Shown here: positions 52,290 through 60,685 of the stretch, in pieces
How positions within the stretch are numbered: position 1 is the first letter of the stretch
How the letters are laid out: every line of letters begins with the position of its first letter
DNA from: Pseudoneobacillus sp042683745
Lineage (GTDB): Bacteria; Bacillota; Bacilli; Bacillales; Cytobacillaceae
Direction of reading: 5' to 3'
Length of the DNA: 64,000 nucleotides
NCBI RefSeq assembly: GCF_042683745.1
Contig: NZ_JBHUJX010000025.1
Coordinates: 372,001 to 436,000 of the forward strand
Made by a program: the position numbers and the translations under genes
The notes under the pieces: generated by a model
The model's input: only the letters and a program-made list of their open reading frames with translations
Database searches by the model: none
Told to the model about the DNA's origin: nothing

Positions 52290-52973
52290 TTACATCGTCT
52301 GAACAAAGAGTTCGTCCCCTTCCAACCACTCTGCAAGAAAAACCTTTTTGTAATTATCCACTCCCTGGGCTTGTAATTTCCCTTGTAACCATTCTTCATC
52401 AAAACCTAAATCTTTCACTTCGTCCCATAAAACAACTCCGTCCCGAATTAAACTAACAGGTACATATACAGGTTGGTCAAGCATTTGAAAGTCTTCCTGA
52501 GTTGTTTTCTGGTATTTTGATTTTTTTAATATACTAAGTGAGCCATTGGCTTCTAAATAACAATACGCAACTTCTCTAATGGAAAAGGTTTCACTTTGAC
52601 GAAGCATGCTTTGTAATAGATTGATATTTAAGCGGCTTTTTTTGAGTGCTTCCCGGTCGACAACTCCATTTTTTATTAAAGCAGTAGGCTTCCCTTCAAA
52701 TATGCCCCGAAGGAATAAAGATTTTTGTCCAATAAGTTCTACTAAAAATAACATCACTGCCCAAAGAGACATAGAGTAAATAATATAAGGAATACCAATA
52801 TTATGATCATACAGAGCATTTCCTAATAGTTCCCCTAAAACAACAGCAGCAATAAAAGTAAAAGGACTAATTTGATTAATAATTTTCTTACCAACAAACT
52901 TTACAATGCCAAATAATAAGAAAAATCCAATAACTAATTCACTCGTCAAATATAAAAATTTCATAGACTCCAT
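52290..52973 (-). CDS. DUF421 membrane protein (YetF family)
   Basis: A 227-residue protein with three N-terminal membrane helices and a cytoplasmic DUF421 domain. The family blocks ISPFTFIAAVVLGELLGNALYD, KPTALIKNGVVDREAL, LLQSMLRQSETFSIREVAYCYLEANGSLSIL are present. Relatives in B. subtilis (YetF, YkjA, YdfS) have been linked to spore germination and small-molecule effects; this one may be a forespore protein, but nothing in its promoter shows that. It is a single gene. Confidence 0.88.
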   Translation of the reverse strand: MESMKFLYLTSELVIGFFLLFGIVKFVGKKIINQISPFTFIAAVVLGELLGNALYDHNIGIPYIIYSMSLWAVMLFLVELIGQKSLFLRGIFEGKPTALIKNGVVDREALKKSRLNINLLQSMLRQSETFSIREVAYCYLEANGSLSILKKSKYQKTTQEDFQMLDQPVYVPVSLIRDGVVLWDEVKDLGFDEEWLQGKLQAQGVDNYKKVFLAEWLEGDELFVQTM

Positions 52974-53048
52974 CCATTCCTAAATAATTACATTGCTTCA
53001 GGAACTATTTTTTGCAAAAAGCAGCCAGAGAATACAAAAAAGCCACCA

Positions 53049-53516
53049 TTACTGATGACTTTTCATGTATTCCTTAATTTCTTTAATTCCTTCTAAGGAT
53101 TGAACTAGTTTTAAAGGATCGATTAATGTTATTAGACCCGAATCAAGATTTGCAACTCCAGTAAAGTAAGAAGTTTTAGAGTATGCAACTAAACCAACCT
53201 GTTTGATCTTTTCAGCTGGAATGTCGATTATTTCTTTTGCATCTTCAACAAAGATCCCAATGGATAATTCTTCTGTCTTCAGGACGATTAAGCGAGATGA
53301 TTCTGTCTGTTCTAATTGACGCCGATAAAAGATCTGTTCTAAATCAATAACTGGAACGAGCTCTCCTCTTACGACCATCATTCCTTTTACATAATTAGGA
53401 AGATGAGGAATAGGTGTAATTCCCTCCAACTTTTCGATCGAAATGACATATTGAATAGAAATTGCATATTCTTCTTTATTTACCTGGAAAACGACAACTT
53501 TATTGGATTCTACCAT
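53049..53516 (-). CDS. Stand-alone CheW-domain protein
   Basis: A 155-residue CheW-like SH3-fold protein: VVVFQVNKEEYAISIQYVISI, the PHLPNYVKGMMVVRGELVPVIDL core with the conserved Arg, and LIVLKTEELSIGIFVEDAKEI. It couples chemoreceptors to CheA in the known family. No CheA or response regulator lies near. It may be a second CheW that serves HemAT or another receptor (inference). A CheV is excluded by the lack of a receiver domain. Confidence 0.87.
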   Translation of the reverse strand: MVESNKVVVFQVNKEEYAISIQYVISIEKLEGITPIPHLPNYVKGMMVVRGELVPVIDLEQIFYRRQLEQTESSRLIVLKTEELSIGIFVEDAKEIIDIPAEKIKQVGLVAYSKTSYFTGVANLDSGLITLIDPLKLVQSLEGIKEIKEYMKSHQ

Positions 53517-53625
53517 TTCAGAGCCTCCTATTTATTACGTTTGTACTACTACTATACATTAATTTACACCTTATTAATAGAAAAAAGAGAGCCAAAAGGC
53601 CCTCTACTTTACTTTTATCCCACTA

Positions 53626-53816
53626 TAACGGGCAGTAAGATCCCCACCTCAAGATTCTGAGTGAACAAAGAATATAGGTGGGAAGATCAACTGCCCATAA
53701 TGGTCCGACGACGGACAGGATGTCCTGGTCAGGCGAAGGCACAGGACGTGCCGTTCTGTGCGTGATTAGTTCAACTAACCATCAGTGGGGGATGAAGAAC
53801 CCCCCCACTGATGGAA
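53626..53816. repeat. Composite hairpin repeat, family C
   Basis: Three hairpins in a row: GGGCAGT-GATC-CCACCT with its complement at 53630-53695; GGACAGGATGTCC and GGCACAGGACGTGCC (53714-53757); and a perfect CCATCAGTGGGGG / CCCCCACTGATGG stem at 53781-53816. The 53517-53824 gap holds this element and no gene. Confidence 0.8.
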
Positions 53817-53824
53817 ATTTCACA

Positions 53825-54946
53825 TTATCCATTTACTACTTCATCAATTATCGCTAAAGTCATTTCCGCTAATTTATTTAGCTCTTCTATCGGCATTTTT
53901 TCATTTGTTGTATGAATTTCTTCATAACCTACCGAAAGAACGACAGTCGGAATACCGAATCCAGCAATGACGTTTGCATCACTTCCACCGCCGCTATGTA
54001 AGAGTTCACAACTTCGACCAATTTTCGTAGCTGCTTTGCGCGCTACCTCAACCACATGATCTCCTTCAGCAAATTTGAAGCCAGGGTACATGATTTGAAC
54101 ATCGACTTCCGCTCTTCCACCCATGTCAGCAGCAACGGTTTCAAACGCTTCCTTCATTTTCGCTACTTGTGCTTCCATTTTTTCAGGAACTAGCGAGCGG
54201 GCTTCTGCTAAAATATCAACACGGTCACAAACGATATTGGTTTGACTACCACCTTCAAAGCGTCCAATATTAGCTGTTGTCTCTTCATCAATACGCCCTA
54301 ATGGCATTTTCGCAATTGATTTCGCTGCGATCGTAATAGCTGAAATACCTTTTTCAGGGGCCACACCAGCATGTGCGGTTTTACCGTAAATCGTTGCTTT
54401 CACCTTCGCTTGTGTTGGCGCAGCAACCACAACATTCCCTACTTTTCCATCACTATCAAGCGCATAACCGAACTTGGCTTTTATTAAAGAAGGATCGATG
54501 GCCTTCGCACCTACAAGACCAGACTCTTCCCCAACTGTAATCACAAATTGAATTGTTCCATGTGGAAGATTTTGTTCTTTAAGCACACGAATAACCTCAA
54601 AAATGACAGCTAATCCAGCTTTATCGTCTGCTCCTAAAATGGTTGTTCCATCTGTGACAACATAACCGTCTTTAATAGATGGTTTAATTCCTTTGCCCGG
54701 TACGACTGTATCCATATGGCAAGTAAAATAAATAGGTTCTACCGAATCATTTGTTCCTTGTAGTGTACAAATCAGATTCCCTGCACCATGTCCTGTTTGC
54801 GCAGTCGTATCATCTTCGAAAACATCAACGCCTAAATCAGTAAATTTTTGCTTCAATACCTTCGCAATTTCGGTTTCAAATTTCGTCTCCGAATCAATTT
54901 GTACAAGTTCTAAAAATTCGTCTAAAAGGCGTTGCTCGTTTATCAT
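53825..54946 (-). CDS. yqjE: Peptidase T-like M20/M42 metallopeptidase YqjE
   Basis: A 373-residue M20-type zinc peptidase. Metal ligands are in YFTCHMDTVVPG, ILGADDKAGLAVIFEV and TVGEESGLVGAKA, and the late SGGGSDANVIAGFGIPTVVLSVGYEEIHT. The lid domain lies at about residues 180-290. It probably removes N-terminal residues from peptides. The position near yqjD and yqjC fits B. subtilis YqjE. No partner in an operon. Confidence 0.92.
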   Translation of the reverse strand: MINEQRLLDEFLELVQIDSETKFETEIAKVLKQKFTDLGVDVFEDDTTAQTGHGAGNLICTLQGTNDSVEPIYFTCHMDTVVPGKGIKPSIKDGYVVTDGTTILGADDKAGLAVIFEVIRVLKEQNLPHGTIQFVITVGEESGLVGAKAIDPSLIKAKFGYALDSDGKVGNVVVAAPTQAKVKATIYGKTAHAGVAPEKGISAITIAAKSIAKMPLGRIDEETTANIGRFEGGSQTNIVCDRVDILAEARSLVPEKMEAQVAKMKEAFETVAADMGGRAEVDVQIMYPGFKFAEGDHVVEVARKAATKIGRSCELLHSGGGSDANVIAGFGIPTVVLSVGYEEIHTTNEKMPIEELNKLAEMTLAIIDEVVNG

Positions 54947-55034
54947 CTGAAATAACCTCCAATTATGTATTCATTTTAAATTATACAAAGAAATGATAAA
55001 CCATACAAATCAAACACCTAGTCGATTGGAAGTT

Positions 55035-55275
55035 AAAGAACAAAAGCGCGGGGCATCTTGATCAGCCCCGACAAGCAAATGCCGTCCCAAAGAGGAGGTT
55101 TGCACTTTAACCTCATCTTTGGGGCGCCATTTGACCTCGAGGACGACAAAGGCTCGGGCGTCCTGTCGCATTGTCGACACTAACACTTCCTGTACGTCGG
55201 GGCTAGGACGCTTGCGCTGGACGTGGATTATACAAGTTAAGAAGTTATCTACATCCGAGTATTTTACAGTTTCCA
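55035..55275. repeat. Long foldback repeat, family A (full copy)
   Basis: The CAAATG / CATTTG and GCCCCGAC / GTCGGGGC arm pairs are kept. The tip hairpin (55087-55131; CCCAAAGA-GAGGTT paired with AACCTC-TCTTTGGG) is unlike that of other copies. The tail matches the 52155 fragment. It fills most of the 54947-55334 gap. Confidence 0.85.
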
Positions 55276-55334
55276 AAAAAATAAAAAAAGATAGAATCAG
55301 CAAAAATATGCTTCATCTACCTTATAATGTTAAA

Positions 55335-56885
55335 TTATAAAGGAATATTCCCATGCTTCTTAGCTGGACGTGATTCCTTTTTATTACGAAGCATTTCTAA
55401 CGCTTGGATAATTTTTATTCTAGTTTCTCTTGGATCGATGACATCATCGACCATTCCCATACTTGCAGCAACATATGGATTCGCAAATTTCTCACGGTAT
55501 TCTTCGATTTTTTGCTGACGTAGCGCTTCTGGATTTTCACTACTGTCGATTTCGCGCGCAAAAATAATATTGGCAGCTCCTTGTGGTCCCATTACGGCTA
55601 TTTCTGCATTTGGCCATGCAAATACTAGATCTGCTCCAATCGATTTACTATTTAGTGCAACATAAGCACCACCATATGCTTTTCGTAAAATAATCGTTAA
55701 TTTCGGAACGGTTGCCTCAGAATAAGCATATAAAATTTTCGCTCCGTGACGAATAATTCCCCCGTGTTCTTGTTTTACTCCTGGGAAAAAGCCTGTTACA
55801 TCCTCAAACGTAATAATCGGAATATTAAAGGAATCACAGAAACGAATAAAGCGGGATGCTTTATCAGATGAATCAATATCAAGCCCTCCAGCCATAAACT
55901 TTGGCTGATTACAAACAAGTCCGACTACCTCGCCTTTAACCCTTGCCAACCCAACAACAATGTTTCTAGCAAAATCTTGGTGAACTTCCATGAATGAATT
56001 TTGGTCCACTACCTGCTCAATTACTTTTCGAACATCGTATGGTCTTACCGCATCGAATGGGACAACATCCGTTAAATCTGGACGATAATCATCTTCCAGA
56101 TCAGCTTCTTTGCGAGGCGGCTTCTCTTCATTATTTTGTGGCAAATAGCTTAATAGATTGCGAACCTTTTCAAGAATTTCTGCTTCCGTTTGACTATGGA
56201 AATGAACATTTCCACTAATTGAACTATGAACTAGGGCTCCCCCTAAGTCCTCTGCCGATATTTTTTCACCTGTCACGGTTTCGATTACTTTTGGACCGGT
56301 AATAAACATTTGACTCGTTTTTTCAACCATAAAGACGAAATCAGTAATGGCAGGTGAGTATACAGCCCCACCAGCACAAGGCCCCATAATGACTGAGATT
56401 TGTGGAATCACTCCAGAATAAATCGCATTGCGGTAGAAAATATGGCCATATCCATCTAATGAGACGACGCCCTCTTGAATTCGTGCTCCGCCTGAATCAT
56501 TGAGACCAACAAAGGGTGCACCGTTTTTAGCTGCCAAATCCATCACATTAGCGATTTTTTTCGCGTGCATTTCCCCTAATGCTCCACCAAATACCGTGAA
56601 ATCCTGAGAAAATAAATAAATCGGGCGGCCATTTACCTTTCCGTAGCCTGTTACAACACCATCTCCAGGTCCTTTTTGATCAGCTAAACCAAAATCATTG
56701 CATCGATGCTCAAGAAAGGGATTTAATTCTACGAAGGAGCCTTCGTCAACAAGTAGCTCAATTCGTTCTCTAGCTGTTAATTTTCCTTTTTCATGCTGTT
56801 TTTCAATTCGTTCATCTCCGCCACCAAGTTCAATTTCACGTTTGCGATCATAAAGTTCGTTGATTTTTTCATAGATGTCTGCCAT
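55335..56885 (-). CDS. yqjD: Acyl-CoA carboxyltransferase beta subunit (YqjD, propionyl-CoA carboxylase/methylmalonyl-CoA decarboxylase type)
   Basis: A 516-residue carboxyltransferase with two crotonase-like halves. Key segments are GGGDERIEKQHEKGKLTARERIELL near the start, GGALGEMHAKKIA, NDSGGARIQEGV, MGPCAGGAVYSPA, and late DVTGFFPGVKQEHGG, RKAYGGAYVALNSKS and VMGPQGAANIIF. It moves carboxyl groups between carboxybiotin and propionyl-CoA. No biotin carrier or carboxylase gene is adjacent. It starts right after the epimerase stop, and mutB-meaB lie 6 kb away, forming a methylmalonyl-CoA route. The exact direction is not decided by sequence. Confidence 0.93.
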   Translation of the reverse strand: MADIYEKINELYDRKREIELGGGDERIEKQHEKGKLTARERIELLVDEGSFVELNPFLEHRCNDFGLADQKGPGDGVVTGYGKVNGRPIYLFSQDFTVFGGALGEMHAKKIANVMDLAAKNGAPFVGLNDSGGARIQEGVVSLDGYGHIFYRNAIYSGVIPQISVIMGPCAGGAVYSPAITDFVFMVEKTSQMFITGPKVIETVTGEKISAEDLGGALVHSSISGNVHFHSQTEAEILEKVRNLLSYLPQNNEEKPPRKEADLEDDYRPDLTDVVPFDAVRPYDVRKVIEQVVDQNSFMEVHQDFARNIVVGLARVKGEVVGLVCNQPKFMAGGLDIDSSDKASRFIRFCDSFNIPIITFEDVTGFFPGVKQEHGGIIRHGAKILYAYSEATVPKLTIILRKAYGGAYVALNSKSIGADLVFAWPNAEIAVMGPQGAANIIFAREIDSSENPEALRQQKIEEYREKFANPYVAASMGMVDDVIDPRETRIKIIQALEMLRNKKESRPAKKHGNIPL

Positions 56886-57299
56886 TTATTTGTTCAATCC
56901 TCTCTTTTCGCAGTATTCAATAAGGACTCCGCCAGTTGATTTAGGGTGCATAAAGGCCACCATTGCCCCACCAGCACCTTGTTTTGGCGTTTCATTTATC
57001 ATCCGAATTCCTTTTTCCTTTATATCATTGATTCGCTCTTGGATCGAATCAACCGCTAATGCCACATGATGAATCCCTTCCCCACGCTTAGCAAGGAATT
57101 GAGCGATCGCACTTTCTGAAGTGGTAGGTTCTAGAAGTTCAAGCTTTGACTCGCCTATTTTTAAAAATGCGACTTTCACTTTTTCACTTTCTACCTCTTC
57201 TATTCCTTGGAGTGATAGATTTAATATTTCTGTATAAAAGGGAAGAGCTTTCTCAATGGAATGAACAGCAATCCCAATATGATCAATTTTCTTAACCAA
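56886..57299 (-). CDS. mce: Methylmalonyl-CoA epimerase
   Basis: A 137-residue glyoxalase-fold (VOC) protein. Metal ligands are His in KIDHIGIAVHS, Gln/Glu in the LELLEPTT strand, His in GEGIHHVALAV and Glu in GGVLIEYCEKR. The LELLEPTTSESAIAQFL segment is typical of methylmalonyl-CoA epimerase (YqjC). It interconverts the (R) and (S) forms. Its stop is followed at once by the ATG of yqjD, so the two are coupled. Confidence 0.93.
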   Translation of the reverse strand: MVKKIDHIGIAVHSIEKALPFYTEILNLSLQGIEEVESEKVKVAFLKIGESKLELLEPTTSESAIAQFLAKRGEGIHHVALAVDSIQERINDIKEKGIRMINETPKQGAGGAMVAFMHPKSTGGVLIEYCEKRGLNK

Positions 57300-57460
57300 T
57301 TGTACCCTCTCCAGTTTGAAAGTTTAAAATAATATTAATCATTTCATTATTCGACAAAAAAGTCAAAAATCCTTCCTTATTTAAGTGGTTGTTGTAGGAG
57401 ACTTTTCTAGGTAAAATAATAGTAGTGAAAATCGAAGAAATAGAAGGGAATGGTATAACC

Positions 57461-57553
57461 ATGTCAAAAAAAACACAAAAAATCGTTGTGTACTGTATGC
57501 TATTCGCAATGCTTGCTTCAACCTTACTTATTGGAGTTGCATCGTTTTTATAA
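57461..57553 (+). CDS. prli42: Stressosome-associated membrane miniprotein Prli42
   Basis: A 30-residue protein (MSKKTQKIVVYCMLFAMLAS followed by TLLIGVASFL): a short basic N-terminus and one membrane helix. This matches Prli42, described in Listeria and conserved across Firmicutes, which anchors the stressosome to the membrane. The ATG follows an AAGGG site and the gene ends in a terminator. It is too short for most gene callers. A frame on the opposite strand here is a shadow. Confidence 0.93.
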   Translation: MSKKTQKIVVYCMLFAMLASTLLIGVASFL

Positions 57554-57556
57554 AAG

Positions 57557-57589
57557 AATAGGGACTGTTCCAAAGGAGCAGTCCCTATT
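57557..57589. terminator. Bidirectional terminator between prli42 and the L,D-transpeptidase gene
   Basis: AATAGGGACTG / CAGTCCCTATT arms are followed by T on the plus strand. Confidence 0.85.
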
Positions 57590-58100
57590 TTTGTATTGCG
57601 CCATTTTCTCTAGCAATGTCTTCAAAGCTTTTATTGGTTGAAGTGACAACAATTTTTGTACCTAATGGAATGAAATCGTATAATGATTCTACCGCTTCAT
57701 TTTGCATTCGAATACAACCTTGTGAAACATTTTTTCCAATTGATTCGGGTTGATTGGTTCCATGAATACCGTATGTTCGACCATCTGAATCTTTCGCATC
57801 AAAACCGATCCACCTAGTTCCTAAAGGATTATCAGGCGACCCACCTGGAATATCTTTCTTTCGATAATAAGGATTGATCGCTTTTACCGTAATGGTAAAT
57901 AGTCCTTCAGGAGTAAGATCCTCTGTTTTTCCAGTCGCCACACTTATGACCGTTTGTACACGATTTTCGTTAATAAAAGCCATTTCATTTTTCTGTTTAT
58001 TAACAATGACAAATGGGTCTCCTGGCATAGGATTCTGCCCCAATGGCCAAATAGGAGAAAGGAAGAGAGTCAGTACAAAGGCTGTAAATGTTTTAAACAT
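57585..58100 (-). CDS. L,D-transpeptidase (YkuD domain)
   Basis: A 171-residue secreted protein with an N-terminal signal (MFKTFTAFVLTLFLSPIW). The YkuD catalytic motif is intact: YGIHGTNQPESIGKNVSQGCIRM, with the nucleophile cysteine. No LysM domain is present, unlike YkuD of B. subtilis. It is expected to form 3-3 cross-links or attach proteins to peptidoglycan; a spore-coat-related role is possible. It follows yqjA by 15 bases on the same strand. Confidence 0.9.
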   Translation of the reverse strand: MFKTFTAFVLTLFLSPIWPLGQNPMPGDPFVIVNKQKNEMAFINENRVQTVISVATGKTEDLTPEGLFTITVKAINPYYRKKDIPGGSPDNPLGTRWIGFDAKDSDGRTYGIHGTNQPESIGKNVSQGCIRMQNEAVESLYDFIPLGTKIVVTSTNKSFEDIARENGAIQK

Positions 58101-58115
58101 AACATCACCCTTACC

Positions 58116-59120
58116 TTATTTTCCATAGTTTGCCTCATTTACTTGCATTTGATTCGGGCTATTTTCTTTCCTTAGCCCTTTAAAGGAGCTTTTTATAATT
58201 AAGTACTGCTCTATTTCCTTAACAATTTGAAAAAGAGTAGCTCTTGATTCAAATTCTTCTCTTGTCTTTGGTAAAGGCATTTCTTGAAACTCATCCCTTA
58301 GCTCTTTTAACTTAGTCAAAAAGTAGGTAGCCGTATTTCCAGGATGAATATGTTCTGACAATTCCGCAAAAAAGTCAGCAGTCATTTTCCCTTGCTTAAC
58401 CGTTAACGGAATTGTGGTAATCATTTGTAAAATTCTCTCTACAATTTCTAACTGCTTATCCCTCATTTTGAAATAATGAAAATAAAGATTTTCATTTCGT
58501 AAAAATCGATTTTCCACATCGCGATAAGAGAGGGCTTTCGCTTCCTCAATTAGCTTTGCTGTTGCCAAAATTTCTTGCCCATTCCAATCACTCCTACCTG
58601 TTTGTAAATATTGCACCAATTCTTGAAAGATTATCCTTAAATTTGCCTCAATCATTTGTTGATAGTCTTCTAGCTTTTTATCTAAACTTGGCATATATAA
58701 ATTCATCAATAAGGCCACGCCAATTCCGATAACAATTACTTCCACTTCATGTAATAGCAGTCCCCATGTAACCTGACCTGCTGAGAAAATATGTAAAATA
58801 ATGACACAACTTGTTACAACCCCATCCTTTAGCTTCAGCATGACAAGCGTCGGGATAAAAAATAAAAGCATAATTCCAATCATAACTGGATGATAGGCAA
58901 TCCCTTCAAAAAAGATAAAGGAAAAAGGCATCGCTAATAGACAGGCTAAAAAACGTTCCCATGAGGTCATTAAAGATTTTCGTTTTGTCACTTGAATACA
59001 TAAGATAGTAATGATACCGGCTGAAACATAATTCCCAAGGCCAACCTGATGGGCAATCATAATCGCAATCGTCGTGCCAAGCGCTGTTTTGAGTGTTCGA
59101 TAACCAATTCGATATTTCAT
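58116..59120 (-). CDS. yqjA: Aromatic acid exporter-family membrane protein YqjA
   Basis: A 334-residue protein with about five to six N-terminal membrane helices (FUSC-type half) and a C-terminal cytoplasmic helical domain of about 170 residues (PSLDKKLEDYQQMIEANLRII onward, ending KEIEQYLIIKSSFKGLRKEN). This matches YqjA (DUF939). The transported compound is unknown. It sits between artPQM and the transpeptidase as in B. subtilis, and may be co-transcribed with the latter. Confidence 0.9.
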   Translation of the reverse strand: MKYRIGYRTLKTALGTTIAIMIAHQVGLGNYVSAGIITILCIQVTKRKSLMTSWERFLACLLAMPFSFIFFEGIAYHPVMIGIMLLFFIPTLVMLKLKDGVVTSCVIILHIFSAGQVTWGLLLHEVEVIVIGIGVALLMNLYMPSLDKKLEDYQQMIEANLRIIFQELVQYLQTGRSDWNGQEILATAKLIEEAKALSYRDVENRFLRNENLYFHYFKMRDKQLEIVERILQMITTIPLTVKQGKMTADFFAELSEHIHPGNTATYFLTKLKELRDEFQEMPLPKTREEFESRATLFQIVKEIEQYLIIKSSFKGLRKENSPNQMQVNEANYGK

Positions 59121-59232
59121 AAGACGTCTCCCTAATATAATGAAAAAAGATGATCATCATTGACCATCTTTTTCTTTATCATTTACATACAAATATTTTA
59201 TTATTGTTATTTTATGATAATAATTAATTGTT

Positions 59233-59955
59233 TTAAAGCATTTTTTCTAAAAATTCTTGTGCACGTTTACTCTTTGGTTGTGAGAAAAATTCTTTTGGAG
59301 GAGCATCTTCCACTAATACGCCACCATCTAAAAATAGTACTCGATCCGCAACTTCTCGGGCAAAACCCATTTCATGTGTGACGATAGCCATTGTCATTCC
59401 CGTATGTGCCAAAGATTTCATTACTTCAAGAACTTCCTTAACCATTTCTGGATCGAGCGCAGAGGTTGGCTCATCAAATAACATAACATCAGGCTGCATC
59501 GCCAAAGCCCTTGCAATAGCTACTCTTTGTTTCTGACCTCCAGATAATCTAGTCGGATATTCATTCGCTTTTTCAGCTAAACCAACCTTATCTAATAATT
59601 CCAAAGCCAATTTTTCTGCTTCCTGTTTACTTAGCCCCTTCACCTTGATGGGAGCATAGGTCAGATTCTGCATTACAGTTTTATGAGGGAATAAATGGAA
59701 GTGCTGAAATACCATTCCTACATTTTGTCGTACACTCATAATATCCGCTTTTTTATCTGTAATATCTTTGTTATTAATGAATACTTGCCCACCCGTTGGA
59801 GTTTCTAGTAAATTTAAACAACGTAAAAAAGTAGATTTACCAGATCCTGATGGCCCGATAATTGCGACCACTTCACCTTCTTTTATCGTTGTCGAAATTC
59901 CTTTTAACACTTCGAGTTTCCCATAATTTTTATGCAAATCAGCTACTTTAATCAC
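59233..59955 (-). CDS. artM: Arginine ABC transporter ATP-binding protein
   Basis: A 240-residue polar amino acid uptake ATPase. Walker A is GPSGSGKST, the signature is LSGGQKQRVAIARAL, Walker B is DVMLFDEPTSALDP and the H-loop is AIVTHEMGFA. It energises high-affinity arginine uptake in B. subtilis (YqiZ). Its start overlaps the permease gene by 8 bases. The operon order is artP-artQ-artM. Confidence 0.93.
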   Translation of the reverse strand: MIKVADLHKNYGKLEVLKGISTTIKEGEVVAIIGPSGSGKSTFLRCLNLLETPTGGQVFINNKDITDKKADIMSVRQNVGMVFQHFHLFPHKTVMQNLTYAPIKVKGLSKQEAEKLALELLDKVGLAEKANEYPTRLSGGQKQRVAIARALAMQPDVMLFDEPTSALDPEMVKEVLEVMKSLAHTGMTMAIVTHEMGFAREVADRVLFLDGGVLVEDAPPKEFFSQPKSKRAQEFLEKML

Positions 59956-60619
59956 TTCGTCTCATTCTCCCTTCTAACACTTTTCCAAGAACAGTTAACG
60001 TCATGACCATTAAGTAATAAATAAGTCCAGCTAGCAATAGCGGCTCGAAAAAGGAAAATTTATCTGCACCAACAATATAGGAACGACGCATAATATCCAT
60101 TGCTCCAATGGTTGTTACGATCGCAGATTCTTTTGTTAAAGTAATAAATTCATTCATAAGTGCGGGTAAAATATTTTTTAAAGCTTGTGGTAAAATTATA
60201 TCCCACATCATTTTCTTATAAGGAATTCCTAGTGCCATAGCTGCCTCTTGTTGACCTTTATCAACAGCTAATATTCCCGCACGAATGATCTCAGAAATAT
60301 AAGCCGCAGAGTTCAGGGCAAATGCTAGGACAGCTGCCGTATATGGCTCAATTTGATAGCCAAATATTTGTGGAGATCCGAAGTAAATAAGCATCAATTG
60401 CAGTACTAATGGAGTTCCACGGAAAATGGATGTATAGGCATCCGCTAACCAATTTAATATTTTTAGTGATGATATTTTTAATAATGCCAAAACGACACCG
60501 AATGCAAATCCAAGTATACCAGCGACAAGAACAATTTTAAGAGTAACCCCTACACCCTTTAAAATAAATGGCAGGGAGGGAAGAATATCTGCGAAATTTA
60601 AATTCATTCCATAAAACAA
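59948..60619 (-). CDS. artQ: Arginine ABC transporter permease
   Basis: A 223-residue His/Glu/Arg/opine-type permease with five hydrophobic segments. The EAA loop reads EAAMALGIPYKKMMWDIILPQALKNILPAL. The substrate is inferred from synteny with yqiY of B. subtilis. It is preceded by a terminator-like hairpin that follows artP, which would lower its expression relative to the binding protein. Confidence 0.92.
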   Translation of the reverse strand: MFYGMNLNFADILPSLPFILKGVGVTLKIVLVAGILGFAFGVVLALLKISSLKILNWLADAYTSIFRGTPLVLQLMLIYFGSPQIFGYQIEPYTAAVLAFALNSAAYISEIIRAGILAVDKGQQEAAMALGIPYKKMMWDIILPQALKNILPALMNEFITLTKESAIVTTIGAMDIMRRSYIVGADKFSFFEPLLLAGLIYYLMVMTLTVLGKVLEGRMRRSD

Positions 60620-60637
60620 CCTTTCATAACATATTTT

Positions 60638-60673
60638 AAAAACGTTCAGAAGTTATATCTCCTGAACGTTTTT
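60638..60673 (-). terminator. Attenuator-like hairpin between artP and artQ
   Basis: AAAAACGTTCAG / CTGAACGTTTTT is a 12-bp perfect stem with T run on the minus strand. It sits inside the operon, so partial termination would favour the binding protein. Confidence 0.75.
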
Positions 60674-60685
60674 AACGAGAAACCA

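Noticed and set aside
55010..55303. A 97-codon frame across the family A repeat
   Set aside because: The reading frame is produced by the repeat itself; similar frames appear at the copies at 18830-19146 and 38622-38939.
57380..57460. SigB promoter for prli42
   Set aside because: A weak GTTGTT...GGTAAAAT pair exists but departs too far from GTTTAA/GGGWAW.
57292..57573. A 93-codon minus-strand frame upstream of the epimerase
   Set aside because: It is antisense to prli42 and its terminator and has a non-protein-like composition; the plus-strand miniprotein explains the signal.
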